From Bacillota bacterium (GTDB lineage: Bacteria > Bacillota > Clostridia > Peptostreptococcales > Anaerovoracaceae): a stretch of 32,052 bases of DNA. Where the stretch lies: positions 1-32,052 of the forward strand of contig JARBUO010000031.1 of assembly GCA_029239605.1 (NCBI GenBank). The letters run 5' to 3'. Positions 16,389-22,261 of this stretch are shown piece by piece (position 1 is the first letter of the stretch; the number at the start of each line of letters is the position of its first letter). A program made the translations under genes and the position numbers. The notes under the pieces are model-generated. The model worked only from the letters and a program-made list of their open reading frames with translations, was not told the DNA's origin and did not search any database.

Positions 16389-16568
16389 TTAGAATTTCTT
16401 TGCCTTTTTCCTAGCCGCTTCTGACTTCTTCTTTCTCTTTACGCTCGGCTTTTCGTAATGTTCTCTTTTTCTTAACTCGGACATTACTCCGTCTCTTGCG
16501 CAAGAACGCTTAAATCTTTTCAGCGCGCTTTCTAAACTTTCGTTTTCTCTTACAACTACTTGTGCCAT
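16389..16568 (-). CDS. rpsU: 30S ribosomal protein S21
   Basis: A 59-residue S21 (bS21), a small basic protein of the small subunit platform near the Shine-Dalgarno/anti-Shine-Dalgarno helix. The sequence begins [20 protein letters not shown] and continues with [21 protein letters not shown] and a Lys/Arg-rich tail ending KKAKKF, matching the family over its whole length. The ribosome binding site is very strong (GGAGGGAGGGG) about 9 bases before the ATG. It is the first gene of the rpsU-yqeY unit and follows a long leader with strong predicted folding (16608-16708) and a consensus-like promoter. Confidence 0.97.
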   Translation of the reverse strand: MAQVVVRENESLESALKRFKRSCARDGVMSELRKREHYEKPSVKRKKKSEAARKKAKKF

Positions 16569-16607
16569 TTATCCATTCCCCTCCCTCCGTATTCTGAAGT
16601 CTCTTAT

Positions 16608-16708
16608 ACTGTTCCCATATTTGAACGAACAGTTCAATACGATTTTCCCTGCGTCGTTTCCGCCGCTCGACTGCACTGCAGTCGTCCATGAAAAACGGAA
16701 AATGTATT
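16608..16708 (-). promoter_or_regulatory. Structured 5' leader of rpsU
   Basis: The transcript between the rpsU promoter and its start, about 170 nt, folds on paper into two parts. The first is a long nested stem: AATAC/GTATT (16636-16640 with 16704-16708), TTTTCC/GGAAAA (16643-16648 with 16697-16702), CGTTT/AAACG, and a tip with CGACTGCA/TGCAGTCG (16668-16675 with 16677-16684). The second is a choice between two exclusive hairpins: TTGAAC/GTTCAA (16621-16626 with 16632-16637) or ACTGTTC/GAACAGT (16608-16614 with 16627-16633). This resembles a regulatory leader; I know of no named class it matches. Confidence 0.5.
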
Positions 16709-16744
16709 CGATGCTTATCAAACGGAATTACCTATAACAAAAGT

Positions 16745-16773
16745 ATTATACATTTTTTTTATCTATAAGGCAA
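16745..16773 (-). promoter_or_regulatory. Predicted sigma-A-type promoter of rpsU-yqeY
   Basis: On the minus strand TTGCCT (16768-16773) and a perfect TATAAT (16745-16750) are separated by 17 AT-rich bases. It lies just downstream of the hinT stop and would start transcription near 16738. Confidence 0.75.
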
Positions 16774-16784
16774 GTTTTTTTTCA

Positions 16785-17126
16785 TCAACCTGGCGGCCAA
16801 GTCATCTTTCTTTTTCCAAGCAGATGGAAATGAAGATGTTTCACCGTTTGCAGACCGTCTTCACCGCAGTTGTTTACCAGGCGGTAACCCTTTTCCAGGT
16901 TTAATTCTTTTGCAATTTCTTTGACTTTCAGCATCAGATGTGCAATCAGTTCGCCATCTGTATCAGCCAGATCATCCATGGACAAGATATGTTTTTTAGG
17001 GATGATCAGAACATGCACAGGTGCCTGAGGTTCCAAATCATGAAATGCAATGATCTCATCATCTTCGTAAACGGTTTTTGATGGGATGTCCTTATCTGCT
17101 ATTCTGCAAAAAATGCAATCAGCCAT
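16785..17126 (-). CDS. hinT: HIT family purine nucleoside phosphoramidase (HinT-like)
   Basis: A 113-residue histidine-triad protein that hydrolyses nucleoside phosphoramidates and aminoacyl-adenylates. The start MADCIFCRIADKDIPSKTVYED holds the CxxC pair common in bacterial HinT, and the triad is near the C-terminus in HLHFHLLG. The ending MTWPPG matches HinT proteins. The ATG at 17126 is chosen because AGGAG lies seven bases upstream; eight extra in-frame residues are rejected. The ribosome binding site overlaps the stop of the 56-residue peptide gene just upstream, so translation is likely coupled. Confidence 0.95.
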   Translation of the reverse strand: MADCIFCRIADKDIPSKTVYEDDEIIAFHDLEPQAPVHVLIIPKKHILSMDDLADTDGELIAHLMLKVKEIAKELNLEKGYRLVNNCGEDGLQTVKHLHFHLLGKRKMTWPPG

Positions 17127-17130
17127 TGTC

Positions 17131-17301
17131 TCACTCCTGTTCCGATTCAAGTTTATTCATATAGTTAATCGCGCAGCTTCTGCTCTGCACGCAGATTTTT
17201 TCCCCCTGCCTGCTGCTGAGATAATGATCACCTGCAGCTGCTACTACGATTGTTGACATTATCATGATGATTATAACAAAGGGCATGAAGTATTTTTCCA
17301 T
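17131..17301 (-). CDS. Small membrane peptide coupled to hinT
   Basis: A 56-residue open frame with a good ribosome binding site (GGAGG, 8 bases before ATG) and its own extended -10 promoter. Residues about 5-24 (FMPFVIIIMIMSTIVVAAAG) form one membrane helix or an uncleaved signal anchor. The rest is hydrophilic, with two cysteines in EKICVQSRSCAINY. The TGA stop falls inside the ribosome binding site region of hinT (GGAGTGA). I do not recognise a family. The strong start signal, the promoter and the tight coupling argue that it is translated. Confidence 0.65.
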   Translation of the reverse strand: MEKYFMPFVIIIMIMSTIVVAAAGDHYLSSRQGEKICVQSRSCAINYMNKLESEQE

Positions 17302-17396
17302 AATTCATTCCTCCTGTTTGACTGCGTCTTTCACAGCAGTCTGACATTCCGAACATGCCTTCCGGTCAAAATCTATGATTTTACGTTAATTATTTT

Positions 17397-17405
17397 ATTA
17401 TAGCA
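17397..17405 (-). promoter_or_regulatory. Extended -10 promoter of the small peptide-hinT unit
   Basis: TGCTATAAT on the minus strand is a perfect extended -10 element (TGN-TATAAT); no good -35 is seen 17 bases up. The leader of about 90 nt includes a hairpin with arms GACTGC/GCAGTC (17320-17325 with 17336-17341) just before the ribosome binding site. Confidence 0.55.
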
Positions 17406-17485
17406 CATTTTTGTCCGAAAGCATAGCATCATTTGGAAATTCTGGAATATGATTTCCCTGCCGCTGAGATCGTAACAAAATGCTT

Positions 17486-18382
17486 TCACCTCAGCTGTGA
17501 ATCGCGACGATCCGCGCGGATGGCAAGTGCTTTTTGCCCGCATGCTGAAACACAGCTGCCGCAACGGATGCATTCCATACTGTCAGGGTTTTCTTCCACT
17601 TGGACGTTCATTTTACACGCCCTTGTGCACGCGTGGCAATGTACGCATCGGGACCGGTCAATTCTCAGACGGATGAACGAAACCCGGTTAAACAGACCGT
17701 AAATCGCCCCTAGTGGGCAAATATATTTGCAAAACGGCCGATATATTATCACAGAAAGGAAAATGAAAAGAAAAAGGATCGCATTTTTCCATAAGAACAA
17801 CAGCCCGACAGCCTGCTGTATTCCTTCATTCCTAAAAACGAGAGGCCAGCCCGCCATCAGTGTTCCAGATGGGCAGATCCATTTGCAAAACCAGGGTTCC
17901 CCCTGCCCGACAATATCAACAACAAACATTGGCAACAGAATGACAAAGACCAACAGAATCCCGTATTTGACAAAACGCAATACCCTGTCGCCCGGTACTT
18001 TTTTTATTTTTCTTAAAAAGGGAATTCGGTATATAAGGTCTTGTATCAACCCGAATGGGCAGAGCCATCCGCATACGATCCTACCCAGCAACGTACCCAC
18101 TAATAGAAAAAAACCAGTAAGATAAAAGGAAATGCTGAAATTTCGTGAAGCAAGAACCGCTTGAAGCGACCCTATTGGACAGGACCCCAATGCGCCTGGG
18201 CAGGAATAGCAGTTTAATCCGGGAAGGCATAGAGATTTGGAAGTTCCTGTATAAATTCTCCCTTCCGAAAAACCCTTAAAGTATCCGTTGGTTGCCGCCG
18301 TAAAAACGATCTGAACCCACAACCGAAGACGGTCTCTTCCTGCTGAGACCAACCTCCGGCTTTTATTGAAAGCTCTAGCCAA
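17486..18382 (-). CDS. Membrane 4Fe-4S polyferredoxin (NapH/CcoG-like)
   Basis: A 298-residue integral membrane iron-sulfur protein. About five hydrophobic segments (near 22-34, 86-104, 138-158, 188-212 and adjoining) alternate with cysteine motifs: CLPGLNCYSC (52-61), CGWLCPFG (104-111), CKWICPSG (166-173) and CKYICPLG (219-226), the paired CxxxCP type of NapH. The C-terminus has two ferredoxin clusters, CVHCHACTRAC (246-256) and CIRCGSCVSAC (271-281). Such proteins carry electrons across or along the membrane. The TTG start overlaps the CD1871A-type peptide stop by eight bases, so the two are translationally coupled. With the TlpA lipoprotein upstream, a role in envelope thiol reduction is inferred. 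Confidence 0.9.
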   Translation of the reverse strand: MARAFNKSRRLVSAGRDRLRLWVQIVFTAATNGYFKGFSEGRIYTGTSKSLCLPGLNCYSCPGALGSCPIGSLQAVLASRNFSISFYLTGFFLLVGTLLGRIVCGWLCPFGLIQDLIYRIPFLRKIKKVPGDRVLRFVKYGILLVFVILLPMFVVDIVGQGEPWFCKWICPSGTLMAGWPLVFRNEGIQQAVGLLFLWKNAILFLFIFLSVIIYRPFCKYICPLGAIYGLFNRVSFIRLRIDRSRCVHCHACTRACKMNVQVEENPDSMECIRCGSCVSACGQKALAIRADRRDSQLR

Positions 18383-18521
18383 TTCCGATACACTCCAGAC
18401 ATATATTGATGGCTTTTCTCAGTACCACGGCCATCTCTCCGCGATAGATTCCAACAATCATAAAGACAGCTCCTGCTGCTGCAAGTAAAGAAGGAATGAC
18501 TCTCCCCATTCTACGTCTCAT
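18375..18521 (-). CDS. CD1871A-family CxxC membrane peptide
   Basis: A 48-residue peptide beginning MRRRMGRVIP, with one membrane segment (about 8-25, VIPSLLAAAGAVFMIVGI), then YRGEMAVVLRKA and the ending INICLECIGIG. The C-terminal ICLECIGIG with its CxxC is the hallmark of the small CD1871A family known from clostridia. GGAGG lies about 8 bases before the ATG. It sits between the TlpA lipoprotein gene and the polyferredoxin gene and overlaps the latter. The CxxC near the C-terminus could pass electrons or disulfides between its neighbours; that role is inferred, not shown. Confidence 0.85.
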   Translation of the reverse strand: MRRRMGRVIPSLLAAAGAVFMIVGIYRGEMAVVLRKAINICLECIGIG

Positions 18522-18618
18522 TGTAATCCTCCGCTGTTTCGCATTTTTTTCATGAATTCAGAAACACATCAAATCATTAACTGCTCGAACCTTTAATGAA
18601 CCAGCTGTCCTTTCGTTC

Positions 18619-19209
18619 TTACTTTTGATTAGCAACGGTTTCATCAATCAAAGATTTCCACTCATCTTTGCTTTTGGAGCCGATATAAAACTCACTCACA
18701 ATATTGCCTTCACGATCCACAAAAAAGCTGGCAGGGATGGCGTCGAACTGGCTTAACACCGGCTGAATCATGTCCATAGATACCAGCAGATGAGGATAGT
18801 CCGCTCCTGTTGTTTTTACGATTTCCTGTGCCAGGTCCCTCTGTTCTTCAATCACCTGCAGATCGTTGTCCTGAACATCCACCACAATTCCCACAATGTT
18901 GACACCTGCTGATTCGTATTCTTTCTTGAGTTCTCCCAAATCAGGCATTTCATTAAGGCACGGTTTACAGAAAGTTCCCCAGGCATTGACCAGCGTAAGG
19001 TCATATCCACTGAAGATTTCCTGAGTTTGCTCCGCTCCGTAAATATCTGTTGTTTTAAAACTTGTGAGATCCGTTGAGACCTCACCATCACTCCCCTGCT
19101 CCTGCGGAGGCGATATCATCTGATTCCCCTTGTCGGTTTTGCTTCCGCACCCAAACAACAGAGCAACGCCCAGTAACAAAACGACCAAATAAATTAATCT
19201 TCTATTCAC
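18619..19209 (-). CDS. TlpA/ResA-like thioredoxin-fold lipoprotein
   Basis: A 196-residue envelope thiol oxidoreductase. The N-terminus is a lipoprotein signal with lipobox LLFGC and lipid cysteine C21. After a short linker the thioredoxin fold has the redox motif WGTFCKPC (cysteines 81 and 84) and the cis-proline loop FDAIPASFFVDREG. It would reduce or oxidise thiols on the outer side of the membrane. The GTG start has GGAGGT about 5 bases upstream. It lies 44 bases after mtaB and is followed by the CxxC peptide and polyferredoxin genes, a combination seen in other clostridia, suggesting that reducing power is fed to this protein. Confidence 0.92.
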   Translation of the reverse strand: MNRRLIYLVVLLLGVALLFGCGSKTDKGNQMISPPQEQGSDGEVSTDLTSFKTTDIYGAEQTQEIFSGYDLTLVNAWGTFCKPCLNEMPDLGELKKEYESAGVNIVGIVVDVQDNDLQVIEEQRDLAQEIVKTTGADYPHLLVSMDMIQPVLSQFDAIPASFFVDREGNIVSEFYIGSKSKDEWKSLIDETVANQK

Positions 19210-19253
19210 ACAATACCTCCATTTCGCTGGACGTATCCACTTCAGGATCGTCC

Positions 19254-20663
19254 TTATCTCACCTTTTCGTTACTGTTCACAGCTGATGGTGGTGAAGAGC
19301 TGTGAATTATAACACCTTTTACTCCATCTCGGTACAATTCCGTTAATTCCACGTTTATAAAGGAATTGCAAAGGCTTTCTTCTCCTGAGCAATATACCTT
19401 AATGTAATTATCGGAAAGTCCCTCCAGCAATCCTGTAGCCTCATCATACTGCTCCAGTAGCACTCTCCTTACGGTGCCGATATTTCTTTTACAGAACGCC
19501 TCTGCAGCCTTCTCGGAAAGCCGATGCAGCACATCACTCCTCCTGGCTTTTACCTCCGGGGAAAGATGACCTTTCATCTGCGCTGCTTTCGTTCCTTCTC
19601 GTTTGGAGTACTTGAATACATGCACCTTTGAAAGGCCGGCAGTTTCAACGATACTGCAGCTGTCTTCAAAATCTTTTTCTGTCTCCCCTGGAAAACCCAC
19701 AATAACATCGGTGGTTACACCAAATCCGGTGTCATGCTCCCTGAGCCGCTCAACCAGCTTCAGATAATCTTCCCTTGTGTAGCTGCGGTTCATCTCTTTT
19801 AGGACACGATTACTTCCGCTTTGAAGTGACAGATGGAGATGGGGGCACAGTTTTTCATATTTCAATAGTCTGCACGCATAATCTGCGTCGATTACATTGG
19901 GCTCCAAAGAACCGATCCGGATTCGAAAGTCTCCGTTAAGTCGGTTGATTTCTTTCACCAACACCTCTATTCCGTAAAGCTCTTCCCCTTCCTTCTTATT
20001 ATCCCCGTTCTCCGATTTTTTTTCTGTAACCAAATCACTGAAATCTTTTTCCATACCATAAAGCGCAGTGTTGATGCCCGTAAGTACAAGTTCTTTAAAA
20101 CCTTGAGAAATCAGATTCTTCGCTTCAGCAACCACATCATCAACAGACCGGCTCCTGACAGAACCTCTGGCAAACGGAATAATACAATAGGAACAAAACC
20201 TGTTGCAACCCTCCTGGACCTTAATAAAAGCTCTGGTTCTCGAATCCATGGATGTGATAATACCGGTGTCCTCATATTCTGTCAGTTCATCCCATTCCCT
20301 GATATGACACGCTACTCCGTTTTCTCTCACGTATGCCTCGATATATTCCGGCAGCTTATTTTTTTCGTTTGTCCCTGCCACAATATTGACTCCTGCAATA
20401 TTCTTCGCTTCTTCCGGACTCACCTGCGCATAGCACCCAATTACCGCTGTTATGCTGTCAGGATTAATCTTTTTCGCTCTCCTGATATACTGTCTTGATT
20501 TCCTGTCAGACAATCCTGTTACTGTGCATGTATTGATGACATAGACATCTGCAAAATCGTCTTCCCCGACAATCTCATATCCTCTGTTTTGAAATTTTTC
20601 CTTCAACGCCTGCGTTTCGTATTGATTTACTTTGCAGCCCAGCGTATGAAACGCTATTTTCAT
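19254..20663 (-). CDS. mtaB: tRNA t6A37 methylthiotransferase MtaB
   Basis: A 469-residue radical-SAM methylthiotransferase that converts t6A37 to ms2t6A in tRNAs reading ANN codons. The N-terminal cluster cysteines are C10 (TLGCKVNQYE), C46 (INTCTVT) and C77 (IGCYAQ). The radical-SAM motif is CNRFCSYC (C153, C157, C160), followed by PFARGSVRSR. The LSLQSGSNRVLKEMNR and VGFPGETEKDF blocks are typical, and a C-terminal TRAM domain begins near RRVLLEQYD. The loop around residues 220-235 is longer and more charged than I expect for the family. In Bacillus mtaB follows rsmE directly; here accessory genes separate them. Confidence 0.95.
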   Translation of the reverse strand: MKIAFHTLGCKVNQYETQALKEKFQNRGYEIVGEDDFADVYVINTCTVTGLSDRKSRQYIRRAKKINPDSITAVIGCYAQVSPEEAKNIAGVNIVAGTNEKNKLPEYIEAYVRENGVACHIREWDELTEYEDTGIITSMDSRTRAFIKVQEGCNRFCSYCIIPFARGSVRSRSVDDVVAEAKNLISQGFKELVLTGINTALYGMEKDFSDLVTEKKSENGDNKKEGEELYGIEVLVKEINRLNGDFRIRIGSLEPNVIDADYACRLLKYEKLCPHLHLSLQSGSNRVLKEMNRSYTREDYLKLVERLREHDTGFGVTTDVIVGFPGETEKDFEDSCSIVETAGLSKVHVFKYSKREGTKAAQMKGHLSPEVKARRSDVLHRLSEKAAEAFCKRNIGTVRRVLLEQYDEATGLLEGLSDNYIKVYCSGEESLCNSFINVELTELYRDGVKGVIIHSSSPPSAVNSNEKVR

Positions 20664-20684
20664 TCTTTGCTTCCTTTCTTCAAA

Positions 20685-20757
20685 GAAACACTGATTTATT
20701 AAACTGGCACCTAGTGCCCTGAATCATACGGTGATCCTTTGCATCAATCAGCGTTTC
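20685..20757 (-). promoter_or_regulatory. Stem-loop between the aminotransferase gene and mtaB
   Basis: GAAACACTGATT at 20685-20696 pairs with AATCAGCGTTTC at 20746-20757 over 12 positions (one G-U in the RNA). The loop holds a second small hairpin, GGCAC-CTA-GTGCC at 20706-20718. The structure starts inside the last codons of the aminotransferase gene and ends just before the mtaB ribosome binding site, with no T-run. It may link or uncouple expression of the two genes. Confidence 0.4.
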
Positions 20758-21937
20758 TTAGCTCTTCCATCAGTGCTTTGAATTTTGGAAGAGCTGTTTC
20801 TATGGTTTTCGGAGATACACAATATACAAGTCTCACATAACCAGGACAACCGAAGGAGGTACCCGGAACGATGAGCAATTGATGCTCCTTTGCCTTATTG
20901 ACAAAATCAAATTCACTTTCCATCGGCGACTTCACCCAGAGGTAGAAAGCTCCATCGGGATAAATGCATTCAAGGCCCGCTTCCGTCAGTCCGTGGTAAA
21001 GCATCTGACGGTTTTTATCATAGAAATCGATATCTGCTTTCTCATCCAGGCATTTGGCAACTGCTCTCTGGATCAGCGACGGTGCGCTGACATATCCAAG
21101 AATTCTTGTAGCTACATTTGCTGCACCGATAATATCCTCAGAATCCGCCGCCTCATCGGGAATGACAAGATATCCGATTCTCTCCCCAGGGAGGGAGAGC
21201 GATTTACTGAACGAGTATCCCACGATGGTATTATCGTAATATTTCGTAATGTAGGGCACTTCCACATCTCCGTAGACCAGTTCACGGTAAGGTTCATCTG
21301 AAATAATATAAATATCATTTCCAAGTTCCTTCTGTTTTTTTCTTAAGATGTCCGAAAGCTTAATAATTGTCTCTTCCGGATATACAACACCTGTTGGATT
21401 ATTTGGGTTGTTGATGATGATTGCTTTCGTCTTTGAAGTAATACGTGCTTCAAATTCCTGCAAATTCAGTTGAAAATCAGGAATTGATGCCGGAACTACT
21501 ATGAGCTCAGCATCAAAGTTGGACGCATAATTTCTATATTCTCCAAAGAACGGAGCGAAGGTGATGATCTCATCGCCTGGATTGATCAGGGTTTTCAGAA
21601 TAACGTTGAGTCCTCCTGCCGCACCCACAGACATGACAACATTTCGTTCTGCAAAGGAAGTACCAAATCGTTTGTTGATGGATTCTGCAACCCGTGCTCT
21701 CACATCTTCATAGCCTGAATTGTTCATATACCCATGAACCAATGTAGGCTCGTCCTCATCAAGGACTTCGATGATCGCTTTCTTTACAGATTCCGGAGGC
21801 GGAAGATTGGGATTGCCCAGGCTGAAGTCACACACGTTTTCTGCACCATAAATAGCAGCAAGTCTTTTTCCTTCTTCAAACATCGCTCTGATGGCGGAGC
21901 TGCCAACCAAAAGGTTTTTCATTTTATTCGATATCAT
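20744..21937 (-). CDS. Class I/II pyridoxal-phosphate aminotransferase
   Basis: A 397-residue fold-type I aminotransferase of the aspartate aminotransferase superfamily. It has an N-terminal DFSLGNPNLPPPESVKKAI block, SVGAAGGLNVILKTLINPGDEI, the cofactor-binding NNPNNPTGVVYP, SDEPYRELVYG, and the PLP lysine in SYSFSKSLSLPGERIGYL. PGTSFGCPGYVRLVYC near the end holds the substrate-binding arginine. The substrate cannot be told from the sequence; aspartate or an aromatic or branched amino acid is possible. The ATG has AAGGAGGG upstream. It has its own promoter at 22040 and a terminator-like leader hairpin directly before the ribosome binding site. Confidence 0.93.
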   Translation of the reverse strand: MISNKMKNLLVGSSAIRAMFEEGKRLAAIYGAENVCDFSLGNPNLPPPESVKKAIIEVLDEDEPTLVHGYMNNSGYEDVRARVAESINKRFGTSFAERNVVMSVGAAGGLNVILKTLINPGDEIITFAPFFGEYRNYASNFDAELIVVPASIPDFQLNLQEFEARITSKTKAIIINNPNNPTGVVYPEETIIKLSDILRKKQKELGNDIYIISDEPYRELVYGDVEVPYITKYYDNTIVGYSFSKSLSLPGERIGYLVIPDEAADSEDIIGAANVATRILGYVSAPSLIQRAVAKCLDEKADIDFYDKNRQMLYHGLTEAGLECIYPDGAFYLWVKSPMESEFDFVNKAKEHQLLIVPGTSFGCPGYVRLVYCVSPKTIETALPKFKALMEELRNAD

Positions 21938-21952
21938 AGTATCCCTCCTTAT

Positions 21953-22017
21953 AAAAAAGTGGCGTTCCGATTGCTTTTCTTAATATTTCCTGAATAGAAA
22001 AATCAGCTGACGCCACT
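21953..22017 (-). terminator. Leader terminator or attenuator of the aminotransferase gene
   Basis: On the minus strand AGTGGCGT and ACGCCACT form an 8-bp stem (22010-22017 with 21958-21965), followed at once by TTTTTTATAAGGAGG, which runs into the ribosome binding site. The 44-base loop can fold further through GATT/AATC and TTTCT/AGAAA. GCTG and CAGC just upstream could pair in an alternative form. It lies within a leader of about 100 nt after the promoter, so premature termination is plausible. Confidence 0.6.
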
Positions 22018-22039
22018 CTGCCAGCGTTCGTTATCCTTT

Positions 22040-22068
22040 ATTGTAGCAGTTTCTTTTTTTTCTGTAAA
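22040..22068 (-). promoter_or_regulatory. Predicted sigma-A-type promoter of the aminotransferase gene
   Basis: Minus-strand TTTACA (22063-22068) and TACAAT (22040-22045) are spaced by 17 bases. Together with the plus-strand promoter at 22165 it makes the 324-base gap 21938-22261 a divergent control region; nothing else was seen in it except the leader hairpin. Confidence 0.6.
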
Positions 22069-22164
22069 TCCAATTTGGCAGATTATCGCCGCTGACCTCC
22101 GCTCTTTCTCTTGTAAAATGTCCCTTCTTCGCTGGAAGCCAAGGAATTTGGGGAATTATTAAAA

Positions 22165-22193
22165 TTGTCACAATATTCTCTCTATGCTAGAAT
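22165..22193 (+). promoter_or_regulatory. Predicted sigma-A-type promoter of the LysM-amidohydrolase gene
   Basis: TTGTCA (22165-22170) and TAGAAT (22188-22193) have a 17-base spacer. Transcription would begin near 22200. An AAGGAGGGG at 22201-22209 has no start codon at a useful distance and is not a ribosome binding site for any frame I can find. Confidence 0.6.
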
Positions 22194-22261
22194 CTATTTT
22201 AAGGAGGGGCTTAAACAGCATTCCCTAACACAAGGACTGATTTAGAAAAGGAGGTTACAAA

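Noticed and set aside
16621-16637. LexA-type box (GAAC...GTTC) near rpsU
   Set aside because: The spacer is five bases instead of the four of the Bacillus consensus, and it lies well downstream of the promoter, so it is read as an RNA hairpin instead.
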